Of a stretch of 11,105 bases of DNA, positions 1 through 6,483 are shown piece after piece. The position numbers were made by a program, and so were the translations under genes. The notes beneath the pieces are model-generated. The model had not been told where the DNA came from. It was given only the letters and a program-made list of their open reading frames with translations, and did not search any database. Positions within the stretch are counted from its first letter, which is position 1. Each line of letters opens with the position of its first letter. This stretch comes from Xanthobacteraceae bacterium (GTDB lineage: Bacteria; Pseudomonadota; Alphaproteobacteria; Rhizobiales; Xanthobacteraceae). The stretch is taken from contig JASHSE010000518.1 in assembly GCA_030036975.1 (NCBI GenBank), positions 1 to 11,105 of the forward strand, written 5' to 3'.

Positions 1-348
1 CCCGGATGCGGCGACCTGCGCCTCGATCGCCTTGCGTTCCTGCTCGGTGAGATCGCCGACCTGCATCAGAGCATCGACGAAGAACCGCAATCCCAGTTCG
101 GTCGGCAGCCGGCCGGCCGAAGTGTGCGGCGCGTAAATCAATCCGAGCTGCTCGAGATCGGACATGACGTTGCGCACCGAGGCCGGCGACAATGTCATCG
201 GCAACAGCCGCGACAGATTGCGCGAGCCGACCGGTTCGCCGGTCGCCAGATAGCTCTCGACGATGCGGCGGAAAATCTCGCGCGAGCGCTCGTTGATCTG
301 TGCAAGGCCGAGTTGGTTCGCGGCAAGCGGCAGGTCGTGACTGGTCAA
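1..348 (-). CDS. hrcA: Heat-inducible transcription repressor HrcA (N-terminal part, truncated by window edge)
   Basis: HrcA represses chaperone genes (groESL and often others) by binding CIRCE operators; GroEL assists its folding, which gives heat-responsive control. The minus-strand frame reads through 116 codons and continues past base 1, so about two thirds of the protein is missing. Visible family landmarks are LNERSREIF-like text (here QINERSREIFRRIVESYLAT), GEPVGSRNLSR, LSPASVRNVMSDLEQLGLI and HTSAGRLPTELGLRFFVDAL, which make up the winged-helix DNA-binding region. I chose a TTG start at 348 because GGGGAG at 355-360 lies 6 nt upstream and there is no in-frame ATG near it. It is divergent from the acetyltransferase. 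I see no CIRCE repeat in the upstream gap, so autoregulation is not supported here. Identity is seen directly in the protein text; the function is family knowledge. Confidence 0.95.
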   Translation of the reverse strand, partial: MTSHDLPLAANQLGLAQINERSREIFRRIVESYLATGEPVGSRNLSRLLPMTLSPASVRNVMSDLEQLGLIYAPHTSAGRLPTELGLRFFVDALMQVGDLTEQERKAIEAQVAASG

Positions 349-354
349 CGCTAA

Positions 355-360
355 CTCCCC
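355..360 (-). promoter_or_regulatory. Ribosome binding site that fixes the hrcA TTG start
   Basis: Read on the minus strand this is GGGGAG followed by a 6-nt spacer and TTG. No competing ATG lies in frame nearby, so this site decides the hrcA start. Confidence 0.6.
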
Positions 361-468
361 ATGCTGCCATGAAACTTGTCCATTTCGGTGCCGGCTTTCA
401 AGTCGGCCTCCAGCTCGGTTAATGTGCGCATCGAACCTAGGGCCGACTTCATAGAGCAAGCAAAGACG

Positions 469-924
469 ATGGTGATCAGCTTTCGTCCGGCCATCCCTAA
501 GGACTTCGACTATTGCGAGCGGCTTTATTTCGTCGAGATGGAAACCATCATCCGCGAGCTGAAGCTGGACCTCCAGGCGCAAGCTGCCAGCTTTCGACGA
601 CAGTGGGACCTTGCCGATGTTCGCATCATCAGGCTCGATGGCGCCGATATCGGCTGGCTGCAAAGTACCCAACGAGACAGCACGCTGTTTCTTGCTCAGC
701 TTTTCGTGGCTGGCAGTTTCCAGCGTCGGGGCATCGGCACCGAGGTCATGCATCGTCTTATCGCGGCGGCCAATGAGGCGGGCCAGCCGATGACGCTTGA
801 GGTGGTGAAGATCAATCCCGCCAAGCGGCTCTACGATCGGCTCGGCTTCCGCACCACCGGCGAGGACGATCGCAAGTATCACATGCGGCGCGAGCCGGAC
901 CGTACTGAGTCTGCAAGCTCGTAG
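469..924 (+). CDS. GNAT-family N-acetyltransferase, substrate unknown
   Basis: This is a single-domain GNAT acetyltransferase of 151 residues, expected to be cytosolic and to transfer acetyl from acetyl-CoA to an unidentified amine. It shows the acetyl-CoA binding motif A as FQRRGIGTEVM (residues ~84-94), preceded by the strand LFLAQLFV and followed by NPAKRLYDRLGF (residues ~116-127), the usual GNAT C-terminal motif B. The N-terminus FRPAIPKDFDYCERLY is the common beta1-alpha1 opening. An open frame extends upstream to a TTG at 376, but those 31 residues have no family character. ATG 469 (or GTG 472) puts the start just before the domain, although the ribosome binding site is weak. Its stop is 1 nt from the stop of the convergent MmgE/PrpD gene. 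Specific substrate cannot be inferred. Confidence 0.85.
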   Translation: MVISFRPAIPKDFDYCERLYFVEMETIIRELKLDLQAQAASFRRQWDLADVRIIRLDGADIGWLQSTQRDSTLFLAQLFVAGSFQRRGIGTEVMHRLIAAANEAGQPMTLEVVKINPAKRLYDRLGFRTTGEDDRKYHMRREPDRTESASS

Positions 925-925
925 C

Positions 926-2314
926 TCATTCCGCCGCAATCGCCTTTGGCACGCTGCGCAACAGCGCCATGAGGCCGCGCACGGACGTTAAATGCTCCAG
1001 ATGATCGATGGAATCGATGACCGCCGCAATACCGGAATCGGGCAAGACTCCTTTCGCATAAGTGGCGAATTTGTCTTCGATCTGCACGCGCGTCAGCGGA
1101 TTCTCATACGAGCCGAGCGGCTGCTCGCAGCGCGCTGAAAACTTTGCACCGTCGGCGGTCTCGACCTCGACATCAGCCTGCGAGCCGCTGACCGACGCGT
1201 CGGCGCGGACTTCGACACGCTCGGCCGCGAAGCGCCGCAGCGTTTCGTCGTCGTAACGATCCGGCGCGAACTGCGCCAAGGTCAGCGCCTTGTCGTGCAG
1301 GATCGCAGCGGCGGTATAGTGCGCCGAGAGCAGCGCTTCGAACTTGGCCTTGTAGGTGCCGAATCCGCCATGCATCCGAAATGCGCTCTCGGAGAGCGCG
1401 ATACGGACCTTGCGCACTTTGGTGAAATCGACCGGCTGCCGGCCGATGAGATCGAACAGCGCCGTCACCATGCCCTGGATCAGCGATGCCGACGGCCACA
1501 GCCGCAGCGCGATTTGCTCGAGCTCCCAGCGCTGGCCGAGGCCGGCGATTGCCGCGTCCGGCTTGCCGCCGTCCGCATAGGCGTTGTACAGGCCGCCATC
1601 CTTGGCCGTCAGAAACTCATGCGTGGCGACGAATTGCTGCTGCGCCAACAGCGCGGCCAAGAGGCCCGACAGGGCGCCGCGGCACTGATGGAATTTCACC
1701 GTCGGCGTACCCCAGGCGGCAAACGTGCCGGCGGCCTGGCTGCCGGCTAACCCGAAGGCGCGCGCCATGGTGTCGGCGTCGAACCCGAGCAGCGAGCCGA
1801 CCGCTGCCGCCGCACCGAACGGCCCGATGACACCCGGCCCATGCCAGCCGCGCGCGCGGAATTTTGGGTAATCGAGGCCAAGCCCGACCCGCGTCGTCAC
1901 CTCACAACCGGCCGCAATGGCCGCGAGCAGCGCGCGGCCGGATAAGCCGTCGCGCTCCGCAATGGCCAGCGCCGACGGAATCACTTCGGGCGTGACATGG
2001 GTGAGCGTGGCGCGATGCACGTCGCACATGGTGACGGCGGTGACCAGATAGGCGTTGAGAAGCGTGGCGCCGACCAGCGACAGCGGCTCGCCCCCGATCA
2101 CGCTTGCCTCGCGCGATTGCGCCAGCGCTCCGGCGAGCGCCGCAACCTGCCCGGTCTCCTCGCCGAGCCGGCCGGCGAGCGCACAGGCCAGCGCGTCCAG
2201 CAGCAGATTTTTGCAATGCTCGCGCACTCGCTGCGGGATGTCGTCGTAGCGCAGCCCGGCGGCAAACCTCGCCAGTCCTTGGGTTGCTTCCGGCACCGCC
2301 ATTTCCGCCGCCAT
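926..2314 (-). CDS. MmgE/PrpD family protein
   Basis: This 462-residue protein belongs to the MmgE/PrpD fold. That family includes 2-methylcitrate dehydratase, cis-aconitate decarboxylase and iminodisuccinate epimerase; membership alone does not give the substrate. Family text includes DIPQRVREHCKNLLLDALAC near the N-terminus, GWHGPGVIGPFGAAAAVGSL, the AGSQAAG segment followed by PTVKFHQCRGALSGLLAALL, and HYTAAAILHDKALTL in the C-terminal half. The frame is open upstream to 2479, but ATG 2314 is preferred: it has GGGAG about 7 nt upstream, and the extra 55 residues are low-complexity and arginine-rich without family features. No methylcitrate-cycle gene (prpB, prpC) is adjacent, so a role in propionate metabolism is not supported by context. 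It is divergent from rph across ~186 bp and converges with the acetyltransferase. Confidence 0.88.
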   Translation of the reverse strand: MAAEMAVPEATQGLARFAAGLRYDDIPQRVREHCKNLLLDALACALAGRLGEETGQVAALAGALAQSREASVIGGEPLSLVGATLLNAYLVTAVTMCDVHRATLTHVTPEVIPSALAIAERDGLSGRALLAAIAAGCEVTTRVGLGLDYPKFRARGWHGPGVIGPFGAAAAVGSLLGFDADTMARAFGLAGSQAAGTFAAWGTPTVKFHQCRGALSGLLAALLAQQQFVATHEFLTAKDGGLYNAYADGGKPDAAIAGLGQRWELEQIALRLWPSASLIQGMVTALFDLIGRQPVDFTKVRKVRIALSESAFRMHGGFGTYKAKFEALLSAHYTAAAILHDKALTLAQFAPDRYDDETLRRFAAERVEVRADASVSGSQADVEVETADGAKFSARCEQPLGSYENPLTRVQIEDKFATYAKGVLPDSGIAAVIDSIDHLEHLTSVRGLMALLRSVPKAIAAE

Positions 2315-2500
2315 GTGGTTCTCCCTGCGCTCGCCGCAAACCCTAGCGAAACGTCGCCGGCACTGGCAACGCTGTTGCGGTGAACCATGCCGCGACGTTG
2401 CTTCGGCGCGCTCTTGTGGCGACCCCGTCCAAACGCCTAAAAGCGTGCGCCCGGTTTGCCCGCCAGGCGGGCGGAGCAACGACGCCCAAGGAGATCCCGC
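2315..2500. promoter_or_regulatory. Divergent intergenic region between the MmgE/PrpD gene and rph
   Basis: This 186-bp gap must carry the promoters for both divergent genes. I see a short perfect hairpin at 2458-2472 (GCCCGC, loop CAG, GCGGGC) in the expected rph leader, and AAGGAG at 2488-2493, 7 nt before the rph ATG. No confident -35/-10 pair could be assigned on either strand by eye. Confidence 0.4.
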
Positions 2501-3214
2501 ATGCGGCCAAGCCGCCGTCAGCCCGACGAATTACGCCCCGTGTCGCTCGAGCGCGGGGTGGTGAAATTCGCCGAAGGCTCGTGCTTCGTGAAATTCGGCG
2601 ACACCCACGTGCTGGTCACCGCGACGCTCGAGGACCGCCTGCCGCCGTGGCTCAAGGGTCAGGGGCGCGGCTGGATCACCGCCGAATACGGCATGCTGCC
2701 GCGCGCCACGCTGGAACGGACGCGCCGCGAAGCCTCCTCCGGCAAGCAAACCGGCCGCACCGTGGAAATCCAGCGGCTGATCGGCCGCAGCCTGCGCGCG
2801 GTGGTCGATCTGAAGGCACTCGGCGAGCGCCAGATCACGATCGATTGCGACGTCATCCAGGCCGATGGCGGCACCCGCACCGCCTCGATTACCGGCGCCT
2901 GGATCGCGCTTTACGACTGCCTCGCCTGGATGAAGACGCGGCAGATGATCGAAATGGACGTATTGCGCGATCACATCGCCGCCATCTCCTGCGGCGTCTG
3001 CGGCGGCATCGCCGTGCTCGATCTCGATTACGCCGAGGATTCGCAAGCCGAAACCGACGCCAATTTCGTCCTCACCGGATCGGGCAACATCGTCGAAGTC
3101 CAGGCCACCGCCGAAAAGATTCCGTTCTCGGAAGAACAGCTGACGACGCTGCTCGCGCTGGCCCGCAAGGGCGTGACCAAGCTGATCGATCTGCAGAAGA
3201 TGGCCTGCGGGTAG
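2501..3214 (+). CDS. rph: Ribonuclease PH
   Basis: RNase PH is a phosphorolytic 3'-to-5' exoribonuclease that trims tRNA 3' ends, acting as a hexameric ring in the cytosol. The product is 237 residues, the normal length for the family. It opens with the typical RPSRRQPDELRPVSLERGVV and carries R86 (in GKQTGRTVEIQRLIGRSLRA), the phosphate-site text GGTRTASITGA (T125, R126), and D180 and D186 in the conserved YAEDSQAETDANFV segment; these match residues known to matter in characterised RNase PH. C-terminal text is ARKGVTKLIDLQK. ATG 2501 is chosen because AAGGAG lies 7 nt upstream and the protein then begins at the family's usual first residues. It is the first gene of an apparent operon with rdgB (30-nt gap) and hemW. 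All active-site landmarks are intact, so it should be functional. Confidence 0.97.
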   Translation: MRPSRRQPDELRPVSLERGVVKFAEGSCFVKFGDTHVLVTATLEDRLPPWLKGQGRGWITAEYGMLPRATLERTRREASSGKQTGRTVEIQRLIGRSLRAVVDLKALGERQITIDCDVIQADGGTRTASITGAWIALYDCLAWMKTRQMIEMDVLRDHIAAISCGVCGGIAVLDLDYAEDSQAETDANFVLTGSGNIVEVQATAEKIPFSEEQLTTLLALARKGVTKLIDLQKMACG

Positions 3215-3244
3215 GACCAGGCGCGGACGGGCGACGGACAACAG

Positions 3245-3922
3245 ATGAACGACACCGAGCCGCCGACAACCCATCGGAAGATCTGTCCTCCATCCGCTGA
3301 CGTTCGTCGTCTGGTCATCGCGACGCATAATCCCGGCAAGCTCGCCGAGATGCGCGAACTGCTTGCGCCGTACCGGATCGACGCCATCTCAGCGGGCGAA
3401 TTGGGCCTTCCCGAACCGGAAGAAACCGGCATGACGTTTCGCGACAATGCGCGCATCAAGGCCGAAGCGGCAGCCAAAGCCAGCGGCTTGCCGGGCTTTG
3501 CGGACGATTCCGGGCTCGCGGTCGACGCGCTCGGCGGCGCTCCTGGGATCCATTCCGCGCGCTGGGCCGGGCCTGACAGAAATTTCGCCCGCGCCATGCA
3601 GTCGATCGAACAAAAGCTCTCCGAGCGCGGCGCCGTCGCGCTGGAGCAGCGTCGCGCGCAGTTCGTCTCGGCGCTGTGCGTGGCCTGGCCGGACGGCCAC
3701 CTCGAAGACTTCGAGGCCCGCGTCGACGGCACCCTGGTCTGGCCGCCGCGCGGCGACAAAGGATTTGGCTACGATCCGATGTTCCGGCCCGACGGCTACA
3801 CGCGCACGTTCGGCGAAATGGACAGCATCGAAAAGCACGGCCTGCCGCCGCGCGGCGCCGGTCTGTCGCACCGCGCCCGCGCCTTTCTCAAACTCGCGGA
3901 GGCCTGCCTTGAGCAGCGCTGA
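3245..3922 (+). CDS. rdgB: dITP/XTP pyrophosphatase, RdgB/HAM1 family
   Basis: RdgB hydrolyses dITP, dXTP and ITP to monophosphates plus pyrophosphate, keeping deaminated purines out of DNA and RNA. The 225-residue protein contains the family signatures VIATHNPGKLAEM (residues ~24-36, nucleotide binding), FADDSGLAVDAL (~86-96, with the metal/catalytic acidic pair D87-D88), APGIHSARWAG, RGDKGFGYDPMF (~169-180) and the C-terminal SHRARAFLKL. About 20 residues precede the first conserved strand, longer than usual; no ATG or GTG lies nearer, so ATG 3245 is kept, but this start is less certain than the others because the ribosome binding site is poor. Its 3' end overlaps the start of hemW by 14 nt, which suggests translational coupling within the rph-rdgB-hemW operon. 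Confidence 0.96.
   Translation: MNDTEPPTTHRKICPPSADVRRLVIATHNPGKLAEMRELLAPYRIDAISAGELGLPEPEETGMTFRDNARIKAEAAAKASGLPGFADDSGLAVDALGGAPGIHSARWAGPDRNFARAMQSIEQKLSERGAVALEQRRAQFVSALCVAWPDGHLEDFEARVDGTLVWPPRGDKGFGYDPMFRPDGYTRTFGEMDSIEKHGLPPRGAGLSHRARAFLKLAEACLEQR
3898..3902 (+). promoter_or_regulatory. Ribosome binding site that fixes the hemW TTG start inside rdgB
   Basis: GGAGG lies within the last codons of rdgB, 6 nt before a TTG at 3909. The frame is open far upstream through rdgB, so this site is the main reason for placing the hemW start here. Confidence 0.6.
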
Positions 3923-5066
3923 CGGCGAAAAATTCGGCGTGTACGTTCATTGGCCGTTCTGCCTGTCGAAGTGCCCGTATTGCGACTTCAACAGCCACGT
4001 GCGCCATGCCGGCGTCGATGAGGCTCGGTTCGCGCGCGCCTTCGCGGCCGAGATTGCCGCGACCGCCGCGCGCGCACCGGGACGCAGCGTGTCGTCGATT
4101 TTTTTCGGCGGCGGCACGCCGTCGCTGATGCAGCCCAAAACCATCGCGGCCGTGCTCGACGCCATCGCGCGGCACTGGCGCATCGCGCCTGACGCCGAAG
4201 TCACGCTCGAAGCCAATCCGACCAGCGTCGAAGCCACGCGCTTTCGCGGCTATCGCGCGGCCGGCGTCAATCGCGTGTCGCTCGGCGTCCAGGCGCTCGA
4301 CGATCGGGCGCTGGCCGAGCTCGGACGGCTGCATTCGGCGCGCGAGGCGCTCGACGCGGTCGGCGTGGCGCGCGGAGTCTTCGAACGTTACTCGTTCGAT
4401 CTCATCTACGCGCGGCCGGGCCAGACGCCACAGCAATGGGCAAACGAGCTCAAGCAGGCGCTCACCGAAGCCGGCGAGCATATTTCGCTCTATCAGCTCA
4501 CCATTGAACCCGATACGCCGTTCGCCGCGCTCTACGCGTCCGGCAAGCTCAAAACGCCCGACGAGGACACTGCGCGCGCGCTTTACGACACCACACAGGA
4601 GATTTGTGCCGCGCACGGCCTGCCGGCCTATGAAATCTCCAATCATGCGCGGCGCGGCGGCGAATGCCGGCACAACCTGATCTACTGGCGCGCCCACGAA
4701 TATGCCGGCATTGGACCGGGCGCCCACGGCCGCCTCGACATCGATGGCGCGCGCCATGCTACGGCGACCGAAAAGCGTCCCGAGACCTGGCTGATGCGAG
4801 TCGAGGCCCGGGGCGACGGCCTTATCAGCGACGACGTGCTGACGCGCGAGGAGAGGTGCGACGAGTTTTTGCTCATGGGGCTGCGGCTCGCCGAAGGCAT
4901 TGATCTTCACCGCTATGCCAAGCTTGCCGGCCGCGTGCTCGATCAACAGCGCATCGCCGCGTTACGCGAGCACGGACTGATCGAGACCACGGCGGAAGGG
5001 CGGCTGCGCGTGACGCTGCCCGGCTTCCCGGTCTTGGATGCGGTGGTGGCCGATCTCGCCGCGTGA
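3909..5066 (+). CDS. hemW: Radical SAM family heme chaperone HemW
   Basis: HemW is a radical-SAM protein related to coproporphyrinogen III dehydrogenase HemN, now regarded as a heme chaperone that delivers heme to membrane targets. The 385-residue product has the 4Fe-4S cluster motif CLSKCPYC (C18, C22, C25) right after VYVHWPF, then FFGGGTPSLM (~65-74), EANPTS, GVNRVSLGVQALDD (~119-132), SLYQLTIEPDTPF, YEISNHAR, and HNLIYW with GIGPGAHG (~255-274). The C-terminal region with LLMGLRLAEGIDL is the HemN-type C-terminal domain. The start is a TTG with GGAGG 6 nt upstream, overlapping rdgB by 14 nt. Length and the motif immediately after the start fit HemW better than HemN, which is longer. It ends 12 nt from the convergent lipoprotein gene. 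Confidence 0.94.
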   Translation: MSSADGEKFGVYVHWPFCLSKCPYCDFNSHVRHAGVDEARFARAFAAEIAATAARAPGRSVSSIFFGGGTPSLMQPKTIAAVLDAIARHWRIAPDAEVTLEANPTSVEATRFRGYRAAGVNRVSLGVQALDDRALAELGRLHSAREALDAVGVARGVFERYSFDLIYARPGQTPQQWANELKQALTEAGEHISLYQLTIEPDTPFAALYASGKLKTPDEDTARALYDTTQEICAAHGLPAYEISNHARRGGECRHNLIYWRAHEYAGIGPGAHGRLDIDGARHATATEKRPETWLMRVEARGDGLISDDVLTREERCDEFLLMGLRLAEGIDLHRYAKLAGRVLDQQRIAALREHGLIETTAEGRLRVTLPGFPVLDAVVADLAA

Positions 5067-5078
5067 GCGGCCGGACGG

Positions 5079-6320
5079 CTAAATTCCCGACGCTCCGAAA
5101 CTGTGCGGCGCCGGCGAAATGGTCTGCGGACCCGCCGGCGCGACGCGTAAAACTGCGAGCCCGCGCTCATTGGTGCCGTCGGGGCGAAAGCGAAACAAGC
5201 CATCGATGCCAGTGAAACCGGACGGATTGGTCAGCGTCTGCGGCGAGAACCGCTGCGCCGGATCAGCTTGCGTCTTCACCAGCGCGGCGACCAGCGCGAC
5301 CGCATCGTAGGCGAGCGTTGCGGTCCGCACCGGATCCTGGTGGTAGCGGTTGCGGTAGCGGCTCGAAAAGTTGCGATAGCCGGCGGCATCCGGCGCCGCG
5401 TACCAGGCGCCGCCGAGCGCCGGGGTCGAGAAGATGCGCGGATCGTCCCACAGCCCGGTGCCGAGCAGCTGAATGTGTTTGGTATTGACGCCGTCGGCGA
5501 CCAGCGTCTGCACCACGTCCGGCACGGCATCGCCGCCATCGGGAATGAACAGCGCCTCGGCGCGCACCGCCGATTGCGCCACAGCGCGCACCGGATTGGC
5601 CATGCCGGCGCGGTCGTGCGGATAGTGCTCGAGCGCGACGATCTGGCCGCCGCGGCGGGCGACGTCCTGGCGGAACGCGGCTTCCACCACCGTGCCGTAG
5701 GGATTTTCCGGCACCAAGGCCGCGTACGCGTGTTTTCCGGTCGAAGTCGCATACTGCACGATGCGCTGCACGTCGGATTCGGGCAAAAAGCTCAACAGAT
5801 AAACGCCGGGCGACGCGACGTTGGCGTCGGTCGAGAATGCGATCACCGGCACATTGCGGACCCGCGTGATTTGGCCGACGAGGCTGACCGATTGCGCGAA
5901 CAGCGGACCGAGCACGATCGCCGCTCCTTCGTCGAGCGCCTGCTGGGCGCCGCCTCGCGCCGCATCGGGGTTGCCGGCATCGTCCTTTACGAGCAGTTGG
6001 ACATTGGGCGCGTTGAATTCGGCAAGCGCCATTTCGGCGGCATTGCGCATGGCCTGGCCGGCGAGCCCGGCATTGCCGCCGGCCGACAGCGGCAAGATGA
6101 GCGCGACCTTGACTTGGCCGGTGCCGATGGTCGTTCCGGGGCCGGGAGGTGGGGTCGCGGCGGGCGGCGGGCTCGACGAGAACAGACTGGAATTGGAAAA
6201 AACACTGGAATTGCTCGAGCAGCCGGCCAGCAACGCGGCCGTACTGGCCAGCAGGCCGGCAAGCGAGCGCCGCCGCGACAGCATGGCCGCGGACGCCCGA
6301 ACCTGCAATTCCGCGGACAA
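5079..6320 (-). CDS. Lipoprotein of the YraM/LppC type, probable penicillin-binding protein activator (periplasmic binding-protein fold)
   Basis: This is a predicted lipoprotein of about 413 residues. The N-terminus has an arginine patch (SRRRS), a hydrophobic stretch and the lipobox LLAGC, so Cys34 is the likely lipidated residue after signal peptidase II cleavage. A Ser/Asn- and Pro-rich linker follows, then a type I periplasmic binding-protein (leucine-binding-like) domain starting at KVALILPLSAGGNAGLAGQA and including IVLGPLFAQSV and VPENPYGTVVEAAF. Family members such as LpoA/YraM activate peptidoglycan synthases, and the adjacent rsmI and yraN match the yraL-yraM-yraN neighbourhood of enterobacteria; a role in cell-wall synthesis is therefore inferred. 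TTG 6320 is preferred because GGGGAG lies 7 nt upstream. ATG 6284 (401 residues) is the alternative and gives a tidier signal peptide; it lacks a good ribosome site. An amino-acid binding role cannot be fully excluded. Confidence 0.85.
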   Translation of the reverse strand: MSAELQVRASAAMLSRRRSLAGLLASTAALLAGCSSNSSVFSNSSLFSSSPPPAATPPPGPGTTIGTGQVKVALILPLSAGGNAGLAGQAMRNAAEMALAEFNAPNVQLLVKDDAGNPDAARGGAQQALDEGAAIVLGPLFAQSVSLVGQITRVRNVPVIAFSTDANVASPGVYLLSFLPESDVQRIVQYATSTGKHAYAALVPENPYGTVVEAAFRQDVARRGGQIVALEHYPHDRAGMANPVRAVAQSAVRAEALFIPDGGDAVPDVVQTLVADGVNTKHIQLLGTGLWDDPRIFSTPALGGAWYAAPDAAGYRNFSSRYRNRYHQDPVRTATLAYDAVALVAALVKTQADPAQRFSPQTLTNPSGFTGIDGLFRFRPDGTNERGLAVLRVAPAGPQTISPAPHSFGASGI

Positions 6321-6327
6321 AACGGTT

Positions 6328-6333
6328 CTCCCC
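6328..6333 (-). promoter_or_regulatory. Ribosome binding site supporting the TTG start of the lipoprotein gene
   Basis: The minus strand reads GGGGAG, a 7-nt spacer, then TTG at 6320. The competing ATG at 6284 has no comparable site, so this decides the preferred start. Confidence 0.5.
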
Positions 6334-6382
6334 ACCTCTGCCTGCGCAATCGCATAGGCTATAGCAAATTGGTCATATTGGG

Positions 6383-6416
6383 GGCGAGTCATTAACCAAG
6401 GCGAGTCATTAACCAA
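6383..6416. repeat. Perfect 17-bp tandem direct repeat in the divergent promoter region
   Basis: GGCGAGTCATTAACCAA occurs twice head to tail (6383-6399 and 6400-6416) with no mismatch. It lies in the 163-bp gap between the divergent lipoprotein gene and rsmI, where promoters for both are expected. It could be a recent slippage duplication or a pair of regulator sites; nothing in the sequence distinguishes these. Confidence 0.9.
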
Positions 6417-6445
6417 ATGGAAAGGATAACGGTTTCGGCGAGGCG

Positions 6446-6475
6446 CTGACGCTGCGCCGGCAAAGCGGCTAGATT
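6446..6475 (+). promoter_or_regulatory. Possible rsmI promoter giving a nearly leaderless transcript
   Basis: CTGACG (6446-6451) and TAGATT (6470-6475) are separated by 18 bp and resemble sigma-70 -35 and -10 boxes. The transcription start would fall within a few bases of the rsmI ATG at 6484, and no Shine-Dalgarno sequence precedes that ATG, which fits a leaderless or near-leaderless message. Assigned by eye only. Confidence 0.3.
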
Positions 6476-6483
6476 GAGCGGCC

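Noticed and set aside
349..468. CIRCE operator in front of hrcA
   Set aside because: No TTAGCACTC / GAGTGCTAA inverted repeat is present; the short TTAG-like text near 350 has no partner arm.
2458..2472. GCCCGC-CAG-GCGGGC hairpin as a terminator
   Set aside because: It has only a 6-bp stem and no following T tract, and it lies in front of rph rather than after a gene. A minor leader structure is possible.
2315..2479. N-terminal extension of the MmgE/PrpD protein to 2479
   Set aside because: The extra 55 residues lack family features and the ATG at 2314 has a good ribosome binding site.
2380..3300. Long plus-strand open frame (306 residues) overlapping rph
   Set aside because: It is in a different frame from the unmistakable RNase PH, is almost all Arg/Ala/Gly with no family text, and is what high-GC coding DNA gives out of frame.
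2531..3328. Minus-strand open frame of 265 residues opposite rph
   Set aside because: Antisense shadow of rph with no recognisable protein features.
5268..6395. Plus-strand open frame of 375 residues opposite the lipoprotein gene
   Set aside because: Antisense of a gene with a clear signal peptide, lipobox and binding-protein domain; Arg/His/Gly-rich composition is typical of shadows.
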